Below, piece after piece: positions 1-9,331 of a stretch of DNA of 64,000 nt. The notes under the pieces were generated by a model. That model was not told the DNA's origin. It ran no database searches and saw only the letters and a program-made list of their open reading frames with translations. Position numbers and translations under genes: made by a program. Source of the stretch: Bradyrhizobium sp. Y36 (GTDB lineage: Bacteria; Pseudomonadota; Alphaproteobacteria; Rhizobiales; Xanthobacteraceae); contig NZ_NWTI01000008.1 in NCBI RefSeq assembly GCF_002531575.1, forward strand, positions 205,370-269,369, written 5' to 3'. Positions within the stretch are counted from its first letter, which is position 1, and each line of letters starts with the position of its first letter.

Positions 1-3000
1 CGGGACTTCGATCGGCACGGCGGTCAGCAACAGCCGCAGGAATGGGACGACGCCGATTGGGATCCGGATCAGGAGGCGGCCGCGGGGCATCGCGCGCGCC
101 GGCTGTTGTCGCGTTCCAATTCGGGCTTTCATCGCTTCGGTGACGGGTTTGGCGCGTTGCGCCGCTGGCTGGTCGCCGACCGCTGGCTGAAGCGGGTCGT
201 CCTTGTCGTCGGGACTCTCGCCATCGTCTTCGTCGGGTGCTTCGGTGCACTGTGGTGGCGGCTCGGAGCCGGTCCGATCAATCTCGACATCGCGACGCCA
301 TGGCTCGCGGCCGCGATCGAGGACAATATCGGTCACGGCAACACGGTCGAGATCGGAGGCACGCAGATCGAGCGCGCCGGCCGGATCCGCATCGCCGTCC
401 GCATCCGTGACATCATCGTCCGCGACCGTGATCGCGCCGTGGTCGCCAGCGCGCCAAAGGCCGAGGTGAAGCTGTCGGGGGCGGGCCTGCTGATGGGGCA
501 CCTGCGCGCCGAAAGCCTCAATCTCGTCGATGCCGAGCTCGCGATCCGCATCGCGCCGGACGGCACCGTCACCGTATCTGCCGGCGATACCGCAAAGCCG
601 CTGGCAACCGGCGTTGCCTCCAAGAAGGAGGCGGGCCTGCCGCCGACCTTCCCGCGCAGTGGCGTTCCTCCGCCGCCATTCGCCACGGCCCCTGCGAGCC
701 AGGATCCATCTCAAGCCGCCTCGCAAGGCGCGCCCCAGGCGACCGCACAAAGCGGCATCCTTCAGGGCCTCGACTGGCTCGACAGCCTGAGCATGACCGG
801 GCTCGACGGCCAGAACCTCAACGAGATCGGTCTGAAGAACGGCAATCTGATCGTCGACGATCAGCAGCGTGGCAGCAAATGGTCGTTCGAGAACATCAGC
901 CTCAGCCTGCGCCGGCCGAGCCGCGGCGGCGTCACGCTGAGCCTCGGCGAGGAGGGCGCGCATCCGTGGCTGCTGCGGGCCACGATCGGACCGGCCGAGA
1001 ACGGCGTGCGCTCGGTCGATATCAAGGCCGACAAGGTTTCGACCTCCAACATCCTCCTGGCGCTGCGCGTCAAGGATCTCACCTACACGGCCGATCTGCC
1101 GCTGACCGGCGAGCTCAAGGGCGAGCTCGGCCGCGATGGCGTGCCGACATTCTTCCGCGGCAAGATCACCGTCGGCGCGGGCCATATCATCGATACCGAC
1201 ACGCCCGACTATCCGATGGCGATCGACCAGGCCGAGATCAACGTCGAGTGGGACGCCAATCGGCGGGTGCTGGTCGCGCCGTTCAAGGTTCTGTCGGGCG
1301 CGAACCGCCTGACGCTTCTGGCCCATCTCGAGCCGCCCAACGGCACCGTCAATGACTGGCAGCTCGGCTTCAGCGGCGGCTCGATCCTGCTCGGCGGCAT
1401 CGACAACGAGCCGCCGCTGGTCTTCAACCGCATCGCGATCGGCTTCCGTTTCGACACCGATCACAAGCGCTTCCTGCTGACGCAGGCCGATATCAGCAAT
1501 GGCGAGATCGGCGTCGCCGGCACGGGGGCCATCGACTATTCGGGCGAACCGCGGCTGACGCTGGGCTTTGCGGGAACGCCGATGTCGGCCTCCGCGCTGA
1601 AGCGGATGTGGCCGACGCTGGTGGTGCCCGAGTTGCGCGAATGGGTGATCGAGCGGATCGAGCGCGGCACGCTCCAGCGCATCGAGATCGGCGTCAATTC
1701 GCCGACCAAGAACCTTCCGCGCAAGGGGCCGCCCATTCCGGACGACGGCCTGTCGGTCAACATCGTGGCGAGCGGCGTCGCGGTCCGTCCCGTGGACGGC
1801 ATGCCCGTCGTGCACGATGCCGATTTGAAGGCGCGCGTGACCGGCCGCACCGCGACCGTGACGATCGGGCAGGGCATCGCCGATACGCCCGCCGGCCGCA
1901 AGGTCACGATCTCCGATTTCGTCTTCGAGGTGCCTGACATGGCGCCGAAGCCATCGCCGTCGCGGACCAGATTCCGCGTCGAGGGTCCGGTGCCCGCGGC
2001 GGCCGAAATGCTGGCCAATGATCGCCTGAGCGATCTGTCGTCGACCGTCGTTGATCCCAACACCAGCAAGGGAACGTTCACGGCGAACATTCAGCTCGGC
2101 TTGCCGGTCAAGGGCGAGCTGACCAAGGCTGACACGACCTACGCCGTCACCGCCGACCTCAGCGGCTTTGCCGCCGACAAGCTGGTGATGAATCAGAAGC
2201 TGGAGGCCAACACCCTCAAGATCGTCGCGAACAATCAGGGCTATCAGGTCAAGGGCGACGTCAAGATCAACGGGCAGGCGGCCTCGCTCGACTACCGCAA
2301 GCCGGCCGAGGGCGAAGCGGACGTCAGGCTGCAGGCGACGCTGGACGATGCGAGCCGCGCCCGCCTCGGATTTGATCTCAGCCCGGCCGTCAGCGGATCG
2401 TTGCCGATCAAGCTGTCGGGCAAGATCGCCGGCGGTCCCGAGCAGACGACGAAGCTCGGCGTCGAGGCCGACCTGACCTCGGTCAAGCTCGACAACATCC
2501 TGCCGGGCTGGGTCAAGCTGCCGGGCAAGTCGGGCAAGGCCAGCTTCAAGGTGGTGCCGACGGCGCAATCGACGCGCCTCGAGGACATCGTCATCGAAGG
2601 CGGCGGCGCCTCGATCAAGGGCTCGCTCGAGGTCGATGCGAACGGCGACCTCATGAACGCGAACTTTCCGGTCTATTCGCCGTCTGACGGCGACAAGGCG
2701 TCACTGAAGGTGGAACGCAGCCAGGACGGCGTCGTCAAGGGCACGATGCGCGGCGACGTGTTCGACGGCCGCGGCTTCCTGAAATCGGCGATCTCGGGTA
2801 ATTCCAAGGACGACAAGAACAACAAGATGAAGAACGTCGATTTCGACATCGACGTGAAGCTCGGCGCCGTCATGGGTTTCAACGGCGAGGCGATGCGCAG
2901 CATCGACGCCAAGATGTCGAAACGCAACGGCGCCATCAAGGCCTTCACGCTGAACGGCAGGATCGGCAAGGACACCCCGGTGGCCGCCGATCTGCGCGGC

Positions 3001-3693
3001 GGACGCGCGCAGGGCAACCGCGAGGTGATCTATCTCCAGACCAACGATGCCGGTTCTCTGCTGCGCTTCACCGACACCTACACCAAGGCGGTCGGCGGCC
3101 AGATGGTGGTGGCGATGGAGCCGCCGACGTCCGAGCCCAACACCTCGCGCGAGGGCTTGATCAACGTCCGCGACTTCACGGTGAAGGGCGAAGCGCAGCT
3201 CGAACGCGTCGCCGCCGGCGCGCCCAACGGCACCGGCAACGGCGTCTCCTTCAGTGCATTGCGTGCCGAATTCATCCGCCAGAACGGCGCACTGACGATC
3301 CGCGACGGCGTGGTCAAGGGCCCGATGATCGGCGCCACCATCGAGGGCTCGATCGACTATCCCGGCAACCAGGTGTGCATGAGCGGCACCTTCGTGCCGA
3401 TGTACGGGTTGAACAACATGTTCGGCCAGATTCCGGTGCTCGGGTTGTTCCTGGGGGCTGGCGACAAAGAGGGACTGATCGGCGTGACCTATGAGGTCGT
3501 CGGCACGCCGGCCGCGCCCGTGATGCGCGTCAATCCGGTCTCGGCCATGGTGCCGGGTGTGTTCCGCAAGATCTTCGAATTCAACACCGGCAAGCAGAAC
3601 ACGCCGTTCGAGGAATTCCCGTCGCAGTCCAACGACGGTTCGTCCGGCTCAACCCGCCAGCTCTCGAGCGGATGTAGCCTGACGCGGCGCTAA
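1..3693 (+). CDS. AsmA-like / DUF3971 (YhdP-type) envelope protein, 5' end outside the window
   Basis: The frame is open from base 1 and a TTG lies at 106, but about 35 in-frame codons precede it, so I take the gene to start upstream of the window. At least 1195 residues are visible. A single membrane anchor (VVLVVGTLAIVFVGCFGALW) lies about 30 residues after the TTG, followed by a very long beta-rich periplasmic region with a Pro/Ala-rich linker (about 178-215). The C-terminus (about 1100-1170) carries the AsmA-C-like segment ending in repeated Gly and Val-Gly-Thr-Pro motifs. AsmA/YhdP proteins are large periplasmic proteins implicated in moving phospholipid between the membranes; that role is family knowledge. 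The family call is good, the exact function inferred. A hairpin repeat follows directly. Confidence 0.85.
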   Translation, partial: RDFDRHGGQQQPQEWDDADWDPDQEAAAGHRARRLLSRSNSGFHRFGDGFGALRRWLVADRWLKRVVLVVGTLAIVFVGCFGALWWRLGAGPINLDIATPWLAAAIEDNIGHGNTVEIGGTQIERAGRIRIAVRIRDIIVRDRDRAVVASAPKAEVKLSGAGLLMGHLRAESLNLVDAELAIRIAPDGTVTVSAGDTAKPLATGVASKKEAGLPPTFPRSGVPPPPFATAPASQDPSQAASQGAPQATAQSGILQGLDWLDSLSMTGLDGQNLNEIGLKNGNLIVDDQQRGSKWSFENISLSLRRPSRGGVTLSLGEEGAHPWLLRATIGPAENGVRSVDIKADKVSTSNILLALRVKDLTYTADLPLTGELKGELGRDGVPTFFRGKITVGAGHIIDTDTPDYPMAIDQAEINVEWDANRRVLVAPFKVLSGANRLTLLAHLEPPNGTVNDWQLGFSGGSILLGGIDNEPPLVFNRIAIGFRFDTDHKRFLLTQADISNGEIGVAGTGAIDYSGEPRLTLGFAGTPMSASALKRMWPTLVVPELREWVIERIERGTLQRIEIGVNSPTKNLPRKGPPIPDDGLSVNIVASGVAVRPVDGMPVVHDADLKARVTGRTATVTIGQGIADTPAGRKVTISDFVFEVPDMAPKPSPSRTRFRVEGPVPAAAEMLANDRLSDLSSTVVDPNTSKGTFTANIQLGLPVKGELTKADTTYAVTADLSGFAADKLVMNQKLEANTLKIVANNQGYQVKGDVKINGQAASLDYRKPAEGEADVRLQATLDDASRARLGFDLSPAVSGSLPIKLSGKIAGGPEQTTKLGVEADLTSVKLDNILPGWVKLPGKSGKASFKVVPTAQSTRLEDIVIEGGGASIKGSLEVDANGDLMNANFPVYSPSDGDKASLKVERSQDGVVKGTMRGDVFDGRGFLKSAISGNSKDDKNNKMKNVDFDIDVKLGAVMGFNGEAMRSIDAKMSKRNGAIKAFTLNGRIGKDTPVAADLRGGRAQGNREVIYLQTNDAGSLLRFTDTYTKAVGGQMVVAMEPPTSEPNTSREGLINVRDFTVKGEAQLERVAAGAPNGTGNGVSFSALRAEFIRQNGALTIRDGVVKGPMIGATIEGSIDYPGNQVCMSGTFVPMYGLNNMFGQIPVLGLFLGAGDKEGLIGVTYEVVGTPAAPVMRVNPVSAMVPGVFRKIFEFNTGKQNTPFEEFPSQSNDGSSGSTRQLSSGCSLTRR

Positions 3694-3715
3694 CCACCCA
3701 CATTCCCAGGGGATC

Positions 3716-3840
3716 GTCATGCCCGGGCTCGTCCCGCCTGCGCGGCCGCGGCCGCTTCGACGGCGAAGGCCCGGGCATCCACGTCCTTCGTGCGGCACGG
3801 CCAAAAACGTGGATGGCCGGGACAAGCCCGGCCATGACGA
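3716..3840. repeat. Intergenic hairpin repeat (REP-like), about 125 bp
   Basis: The ends are near-perfect inverted copies (GTCATGcCCGGGCTcGTCCC at the left, its complement at the right with two changes). A second nested pair (GGGCATCCACGT / ACGTGGATG) lies inside, so the transcript can fold into a two-tier hairpin. It sits between the convergent stops of the AsmA-like gene and the chemoreceptor. Elements of this look are common between genes in Bradyrhizobium; here it may act as a terminator or a mobile short repeat. Confidence 0.7.
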
Positions 3841-3887
3841 ATGTGACGACGCTTTCGCGCCAAACGTCCTGAGTCTGGAGCAGCGCG

Positions 3888-5585
3888 TCAGGCTGCGCGC
3901 ACGCCTGCCAGGAATGTCCCGACTTCACCCGAGAGCTGCTCGGCCTGCTTGGAGAGGTTGCTGGCTGCGGTGAGCACCATGCCGGCGGCGTTGCCGGTCT
4001 CGTTCGCAGCGGTCGAGACGCCGCCGATATTGGTGGTGACCTCCTTGGTCGCCTCTGCGGTCTGGGAGACGCTGCGGGCGATCTCGGCGGTGGCCGCGCC
4101 TTGCTCCTCGATCGCCGCGCCAATCGAGGTCGCGATGCGGCTGACCTCCTCGATGGTGGCGGTGATGCCGCCGATGGCGTCCACGGCCTCCTTGGTCGCG
4201 CCCTGGATCTGGGCGATCTTGTCGCCGATCTCACGCGTTGCTTCCGCGGTCTGGCTCGCCAGCGACTTCACTTCAGACGCGACGACGGCAAAGCCGCGGC
4301 CGGCTTCACCGGCGCGTGCGGCTTCAATGGTGGCGTTGAGCGCGAGCAGGTTGGTTTGCGCCGCGATGCTGGAGATCAGCTCGGCGACGTGCTCGATCTG
4401 CTGGGCGCCGTCCGAGAGCGCACGCACGATCGTGTCGGTGCGGCGCGCGCTGTCGACCGCGCGTCCCGTGACTTCGGCGGACTGGGCGACCTGGCGGCTG
4501 ATCTCGGTGATGGAGGAGGAAAGCTCCTCGGCGGCGGCCGCGACGGTCTGGACGCGCTGACTGGCTTCGGTGGCGGCCGAGCCGACCACCGCGGCGCGGC
4601 GGTTGGTGCCTTCGGCGGTCGAGGACATCGACTTGGCGGTATGCTCGAGCTCGCCGGAGCCGGAGGCCATCAGGCCGACGAGCTGGCCGACGGAGGCATC
4701 GAAGCGGTCGGCAAGCGCGATCAGGGCGTCACGCTTCTCCTGCTCGGTGCGGGTCTTGGTGGCGGCCTGTTCGGCCTCCAGCGCGCGCGCCGTCAAAGCG
4801 GTCTGCCTGAGCACTTCGAGGGTCTCGGCCATGCGGCCGATCTCGTCGCCGCGGTCGGTTTCCTCGACCGGCTTGTCGATCGCGCCTTCGGAGATCTCCT
4901 GCATACGGGTCTTCTGGCGCTCGAGCGCGCGGAGCACGTCGCGGGCGATCAGCCAGGACAGGGTCGCCATCAGCAGCATCAGGCCGATGCCGATCGCAGC
5001 GAGCTCCAGCGTCAGGGCGCGCACGTCGGCGTCGATGTCGTCGACATAGAGGCCATAGCTGATGGTCGCGTTCCACGGCGCGAATTTGCGCGCGAACACG
5101 GTCTTGCGGACCGGCTCAGTCTGGCCGGGGCGGGGGTAGAGGTAGGAGGTGACGCCGCCCTGCGCGGTTTCGGCGCCGGCCTTGATGATGGCATCGGCGA
5201 TCAGGACGCCGTTGGAATCCTTGGCCCCGGTGATCTTGCCCTCGAGCTGCTGGTTGGCGCCGTTCACCAGAATGGATGTGTCGGCGTTGTAGACGACCGG
5301 GTAGCCCTGGTTGCCGTTGAAGTTCATGCGGCGCCCACGCTGGTGGAACTGGGCCTTGGCATCGGCCAGCGTCAGCTTGCCGGCGGTCACCTCTTCCTGC
5401 AGCGATTGCGCGAAATTGTAGAGCAGCTCGACGGCGGTCCGCATCTGCTGGACGCGGTCCTCCATCATGCGGCTCTTGCTGAGGACGGACGACACGCCGA
5501 TGATGGCCGTGACCGTGAGGGCCGAAAGACAGACCATGCTGGCAAGCTTGGTGCGGATCTTGAGGTGACTCAGCAGCTTCATCAC
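3888..5585 (-). CDS. Methyl-accepting chemotaxis protein with single Cache domain
   Basis: A 565-residue transmembrane chemoreceptor. TM1 is at about 14-34, a periplasmic sCache_2-like sensor at about 40-188, TM2 at about 194-216, HAMP at about 215-268 (DRGDEIGRMAETLEVLR), and a cytoplasmic signalling coiled coil at about 300-560. The conserved hairpin tip AAQTNLLALNATIEAARAGE is at about 408-427, the segment that binds CheA and CheW. The sensor resembles those that bind small organic acids, but the ligand cannot be read from sequence. There is no C-terminal CheR/CheB-binding pentapeptide. It is transcribed alone, as in many orphan rhizobial MCPs. A 14-bp palindrome lies 52-65 bp upstream of the ATG. 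Confidence 0.93.
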   Translation of the reverse strand: MMKLLSHLKIRTKLASMVCLSALTVTAIIGVSSVLSKSRMMEDRVQQMRTAVELLYNFAQSLQEEVTAGKLTLADAKAQFHQRGRRMNFNGNQGYPVVYNADTSILVNGANQQLEGKITGAKDSNGVLIADAIIKAGAETAQGGVTSYLYPRPGQTEPVRKTVFARKFAPWNATISYGLYVDDIDADVRALTLELAAIGIGLMLLMATLSWLIARDVLRALERQKTRMQEISEGAIDKPVEETDRGDEIGRMAETLEVLRQTALTARALEAEQAATKTRTEQEKRDALIALADRFDASVGQLVGLMASGSGELEHTAKSMSSTAEGTNRRAAVVGSAATEASQRVQTVAAAAEELSSSITEISRQVAQSAEVTGRAVDSARRTDTIVRALSDGAQQIEHVAELISSIAAQTNLLALNATIEAARAGEAGRGFAVVASEVKSLASQTAEATREIGDKIAQIQGATKEAVDAIGGITATIEEVSRIATSIGAAIEEQGAATAEIARSVSQTAEATKEVTTNIGGVSTAANETGNAAGMVLTAASNLSKQAEQLSGEVGTFLAGVRAA

Positions 5586-5636
5586 GGCCTCGACGAAATG
5601 GTTGTTATTGCTCGCGTCGGTAGCATGAAGTTCTTA

Positions 5637-5650
5637 CTATTCATGAATAG
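5637..5650. promoter_or_regulatory. 14-bp perfect palindrome upstream of the chemoreceptor
   Basis: CTATTCATGAATAG is fully self-complementary and lies in a short AT-rich stretch 52 bp upstream of the chemoreceptor start. The spacing suits an operator or an overlap with its promoter. No regulator gene is adjacent, so its role is inferred only from position and symmetry. Confidence 0.35.
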
Positions 5651-5800
5651 ACGCGTGCGACGTGCTGCCGCGCGCGCAGCGTCCGCAGCCGCATGCGCAA
5701 ACATGCAGGCCGAATGCGCCTCGTTTGCACCTGACGGAGCAGGTCGCGGAGGACGAGCGATGTCGGAATCTGGTGGTGATCAAGCCCGGCAGGAGCGGCA

Positions 5801-5887
5801 ATGAACCGATTCGCTCACCGCATCGTCATGTCGGTGCTGCTGGTTGCGGCCCTCGTTCTGATCTGGAACGTGCTGGGGGCGCGCTGA
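5801..5887 (+). CDS. Small single-pass membrane peptide, 28 aa
   Basis: A 28-residue frame beginning MNRFAHR and ending NVLGAR, with one continuous hydrophobic helix (residues 8-25) and a basic N-terminus, as expected for an N-in single-pass peptide. The start is supported by AGGAG at 5791-5795, six bases before the ATG. It is divergent from the chemoreceptor and convergent with doxX. I do not recognise it. Membership of a conserved tiny-protein family is likely but cannot be shown here. Confidence 0.5.
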   Translation: MNRFAHRIVMSVLLVAALVLIWNVLGAR

Positions 5888-5968
5888 GACGGCGCCGGCG
5901 GACCTGCCGGTGCCGTCCTGATTGCGGGTCAAAGAGAGGCGCGTCAGCGCCGCCGCGCGAAGGTGCCG

Positions 5969-6373
5969 CTATCGCTTGCCCATCGCCGCATCGGCGCTGA
6001 CCGAGCCGCCGCCGGCGGCCGACAAATAGAGGCAGGCGAAGCAGAACAGGATCGCGGCCGTGCCGCCGTTGAGCAACGGCAGGAACACCGGCGTCTCACC
6101 CTTGAACATGTGGCCCATGAAATAGGCGAAGGCCATTTCACCGGCGAGAATGAAGGCGGTGAGGCGGGTGAACAGGCCGAGCATCAGAAGCGCACCGAGG
6201 ACGAGCTCGATCGCACCGGCCGTCCAGATCAGCGGCGGGATGTTGGCGAAGTAGGGAAGCACCGGAAACTTGAAGATCTTCGCGACGCCATACTGGAACA
6301 GCAAGAGGCCGGTGATGAACCGAAACAGGCTCAAGAGAACCGGTTGAAAGCGAGTGAGATAGGGAAAGTCCAT
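5969..6373 (-). CDS. DoxX family membrane protein
   Basis: 134 residues from the ATG at 6373, which is chosen over an upstream in-frame ATG because GGAGGG lies about nine bases before it. Four hydrophobic segments and the pattern RxxxGxLLFQYGVAK...GAIELVLGALLMLGLFTRLTA are typical of DoxX/YphA-type proteins. These are small inner-membrane proteins of redox or quinone-linked stress functions; the biochemical activity is poorly defined. It ends with a polar Gly/Ser tail. It appears monocistronic. Confidence 0.88.
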   Translation of the reverse strand: MDFPYLTRFQPVLLSLFRFITGLLLFQYGVAKIFKFPVLPYFANIPPLIWTAGAIELVLGALLMLGLFTRLTAFILAGEMAFAYFMGHMFKGETPVFLPLLNGGTAAILFCFACLYLSAAGGGSVSADAAMGKR

Positions 6374-6591
6374 TGGTTTGTGCCCTCCATCCAATGCGCG
6401 ACTAGGATCGTATTCAGCTTTGCCTCGCAAGCCACCCCGGATCAATTCCACGCTGACATTTTCGTCATGTCCGACAAAACCCCGCAGTTCGTCCGTTCAC
6501 GCCGCTTGTGCCGGAGTTTTTTTGTATGACGTCCGCCTGTCGTCCGTAATTCCCCGGTGACGTCGAGGGATGCAGGTTACGTCGGGGAGAC

Positions 6592-7851
6592 CTACTCCCG
6601 CAAGGCGGGGACGACCAGGAACGGAATCATGCCGAGGATCACGCTCGCAAGTGCGAAGACGAGCAGCAGATTGTAGCCGTGCGTGAAATCGTGGATGAGG
6701 CCGCCGCTCCATGAGCCGAACGCCGAGCCCAATCCACTGCCGATCGAGATCGTGCCGAAGATCGTGCCGACGCGCCTGCCGCGGAAGATCTTCATCGCGG
6801 TTGCCGTGATCAGCGGGCCGCGCGAGCCCATCATGCTGCCGAAGCAGACGACGAAGCCGGTGAGCAGGATCACGTTCGGATAATATTGCAGCAGCCAGAG
6901 CAGGACGATGCCGAGGATCGAGATCGCGTAGCTGAGCAGCACCGACGGGCGCCGCCCGATCATCCCGTCGAGCGCGGACACCCCCAGCATGCCGAACACC
7001 AGCACGACGCCCGAAAAGCCCCAGGCCGTCGCGGCCTGCAGCGGCGGAAAGCCGGCATCGATCAGATAGGCGACGATCTGGGCGGCGATGGAGTACATGC
7101 CGACGGCGGTGAAGAAAAAGGTCGAGAACAGCGCCCAGAACGCGTGATGGCGCATCGCGCTGACAAGCGTCCAGCCATTGTCGACGAAGTCCGGATCGCT
7201 TCTCTTCGTCACATGCGGCGAGCCGGCCGAAAACATCCGCCAGGGCAGCAGCAGCAGCGGCACCAGCAGCGCGAGTGCGGCCAGGCCATAGAGCTGGTAG
7301 GTCTCTCGCCAGCCGAGCCGGTCGATCAGGAGCTGCGAGGCCGGCAGCAGGGCCAGCACGCCGCCGCCCATCGCCGAGTACACCACCGCCATCGCGGTCG
7401 GCAGCTTGGGGCCGAACCAGCGGCCGAGCAGGATCGAGTTCGGGACGTTGCCGATGAAGGCAACGCCGATGCCGACGCAGATGCCGATCGACAGCTGGAA
7501 TTGCCACAGTGCCTGCGCCTGGCCAGCGATCAGGAAGGCCGAGCCGAGCAGGAACAGTCCGAGCGCGTAGACGATGCGCGGTCCGGAATGGTCGAACAAG
7601 CGTCCGACCAGCGGCGCGGTCAGCCCGCTGATCAGCCAGGTCAGCGAGTAGATCGAGACGACCTGTGCGCGGTCCCAGCCGAAATTCTCCGAGATCGGCT
7701 TGAGGAAGACGGTGAAGCTCTCGCTCAGGCCGCGGCCGAGAACCGCCAGCGTGAAGCACAGCGCGAGCACCACGAGCGCGGTGCGCACGGCGCCTCGCTG
7801 CGCACTCGAAGCGTGTTCCCGCGACGCTTCCTTGGGCGTGTTCTGATCCAT
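6592..7851 (-). CDS. MFS transporter (monocarboxylate/oxalate-formate-like)
   Basis: A 419-residue protein with 12 predicted helices. The MFS motif A variant GRLFDHSGPR (83-92) lies between TM2 and TM3, with a related GMIGRRPS loop midway. The N-terminal 20 residues are polar and cytoplasmic. The pattern of Gly/Arg loops and the length fit the MCT/OFA group that moves small carboxylates, but the substrate is not determined by sequence. It lies 57 bp downstream of tyrS on the same strand and could be read through from it, though the functions are unrelated. Confidence 0.88.
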   Translation of the reverse strand: MDQNTPKEASREHASSAQRGAVRTALVVLALCFTLAVLGRGLSESFTVFLKPISENFGWDRAQVVSIYSLTWLISGLTAPLVGRLFDHSGPRIVYALGLFLLGSAFLIAGQAQALWQFQLSIGICVGIGVAFIGNVPNSILLGRWFGPKLPTAMAVVYSAMGGGVLALLPASQLLIDRLGWRETYQLYGLAALALLVPLLLLPWRMFSAGSPHVTKRSDPDFVDNGWTLVSAMRHHAFWALFSTFFFTAVGMYSIAAQIVAYLIDAGFPPLQAATAWGFSGVVLVFGMLGVSALDGMIGRRPSVLLSYAISILGIVLLWLLQYYPNVILLTGFVVCFGSMMGSRGPLITATAMKIFRGRRVGTIFGTISIGSGLGSAFGSWSGGLIHDFTHGYNLLLVFALASVILGMIPFLVVPALRE

Positions 7852-7908
7852 TGCCCGTCAGGGAGCGCGCATCCGCGCACCCTGACAAGCGGCGAAAAGC
7901 TCATACGC

Positions 7909-9162
7909 CTATGCAGGCTTGAGCAGGACGTGCTTCTTCTTGCCGAAGGACAGCTTGACCACGCCTTCCGGCGTCAGATCGGCCGCCGAGAGCGCCATCT
8001 TCTCGTCGGTGACTGATACGTCGTTGACGCGCAGGCCGCCGCCCTTGATCTGGCGCCGGGCCTCGCCGTTGGAGGCGACGAGGCCCGCCTTGACGAAGGC
8101 ATTGAGCACGCCGAGGCCGGCGCCGAGTTCGCTGCGCGGAATTTCCACGGTCGGCAGGCTCTCGGCCAGCGCGCCTTCCTCGAAGGTGCGGCGTGCGGTT
8201 TCGGCGGCTTCGTTCGCGGCGTCGCGGCCGTGCAGCAGCGCGGTGGCTTCGGTGGCGAGCACCTTCTTGGCCTCGTTGATCTCCGAGCCCGCGAGCGCCT
8301 CGAGCTTCTTGATCTCGGCCAGCGGCAGCGTCGTGAACAGCTTGAGGAACTTGCCGACGTCGGCGTCCTCGGTGTTGCGCCAATATTGCCAGAAATCATA
8401 AGGGCTGAACTGGTCGGCGTTGAGCCACACCGCGCCTTGCGCGGTCTTGCCCATCTTGGCGCCGGAGGCCGTCGTCAGCAGCGGCGTCGTCAGCGCGAAC
8501 AGCTGGTGCGTGCCCATGCGGCGGCCGAGATCGACGCCCATGATGATGTTGCCCCACTGGTCGGAGCCGCCCATCTGCAGCTTGCAGCCGGTGCGCTTGG
8601 CGAGCTCGACGAAGTCGTAGGCCTGGCAGACCATGTAGTTGAACTCGATGAAGCTCATCTCCTGCTCGCGCTCGAGGCGCAGGCGCACGGAGTCCATGGT
8701 CAGCATGCGGTTGACCGAGAAATGCCGGCCGACGTCGCGCAGCATCTCGATCCAGTTCAGCCTGGTCAACCACTCCGCATTGTCGAGCATGATGGCGTCG
8801 CTCTTGCCGTCGCCGTAGTTCAGCACCTTGGCGAACACGCCGCGGATCGAGGCCTTGTTGGCCTCGATCTCGGCGACGGTGCGCATCGCGCGCGTCTCGT
8901 CCTTGCCGGAGGGATCGCCCACCATGGTGGTGCCGCCGCCCATCAGCGTGATCGGCTTGTTGCCGGACTGCTGCAGCCAGTGCAGCATCATCATGGTCAG
9001 ATAATTGCCGATATGCAGCGAACGGGCGGTGCAATCGTAGCCGACATAGGCGGTCGCTTCGCCCTTGGCGGCGAGCGCGTCCAGCCCCTCGAAATCGGAG
9101 CATTGGTGGATGAAACCACGTTCCTGCAGGGTATTGAGGAAATCCGATTTAAATGCAGTCAT
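7909..9162 (-). CDS. tyrS: Tyrosine--tRNA ligase
   Basis: A 417-residue class I aminoacyl-tRNA synthetase that charges tRNA-Tyr in the cytoplasm. The HIGH-type signature HIGN is at 50-53. The KMSKS loop has the TyrRS form KMGKT (236-240). Tyrosine-pocket residues fall in the QAYDF and GGSDQWGN segments (about 180-206), and an S4 RNA-binding domain occupies about 345-410. Length and motif spacing match the bacterial TyrS family. It is divergent from anmK across a 169-bp spacer that contains a TATAAT on this strand. Confidence 0.97.
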   Translation of the reverse strand: MTAFKSDFLNTLQERGFIHQCSDFEGLDALAAKGEATAYVGYDCTARSLHIGNYLTMMMLHWLQQSGNKPITLMGGGTTMVGDPSGKDETRAMRTVAEIEANKASIRGVFAKVLNYGDGKSDAIMLDNAEWLTRLNWIEMLRDVGRHFSVNRMLTMDSVRLRLEREQEMSFIEFNYMVCQAYDFVELAKRTGCKLQMGGSDQWGNIIMGVDLGRRMGTHQLFALTTPLLTTASGAKMGKTAQGAVWLNADQFSPYDFWQYWRNTEDADVGKFLKLFTTLPLAEIKKLEALAGSEINEAKKVLATEATALLHGRDAANEAAETARRTFEEGALAESLPTVEIPRSELGAGLGVLNAFVKAGLVASNGEARRQIKGGGLRVNDVSVTDEKMALSAADLTPEGVVKLSFGKKKHVLLKPA

Positions 9163-9264
9163 CTGTCGGCGTGCCCAGAAATTCTTGGTTTACTGTTTTG
9201 GGAGCAATTTATTTAAGGGTCTTCCGTGGGAACCCGATTGCTGCCCGCCACTTGGCGCTGTGGC

Positions 9265-9291
9265 ATTATAAGATGTGCCCCTCTGGCACAA
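9265..9291. promoter_or_regulatory. tyrS promoter candidate with an internal inverted repeat
   Basis: On the minus strand a perfect TATAAT (9265-9270) is preceded at 15-16 bp by TTGTGC/CTTGTG. Between and over these lies TGTGCC-N5-GGCACA (9274-9290), a perfect 6-bp inverted repeat that could be an operator affecting tyrS, anmK or both. The -10 is good and the -35 weak. The assignment rests on position and consensus only. Confidence 0.35.
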
Positions 9292-9331
9292 GATCGGCAT
9301 GCCGGAGGGGGTGTTTTGAGGACGCTGATCC

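Noticed and set aside
3716..3973. A small frame beginning MPGLVPPARPRPLRRR
   Set aside because: It is translated from the hairpin repeat and overlaps the chemoreceptor end; no RBS.
4101..5804. A 567-codon plus-strand frame over the chemoreceptor
   Set aside because: Antisense to a full MCP with all motifs; the product is low-complexity Gly/Asp/Arg and unlike a protein.
6497..7888. A 463-codon minus-strand frame overlapping the MFS transporter
   Set aside because: Same strand but a shifted frame. The 419-residue transporter frame has 12 helices and motif A; this one is Arg/Ala/Pro/His-rich.
9285..9298. A sigma-54-like GG-N10-GC pair before anmK
   Set aside because: The -12 element reads CGGCA rather than TTGCA, and the match is explained by the TGTGCC/GGCACA inverted repeat.
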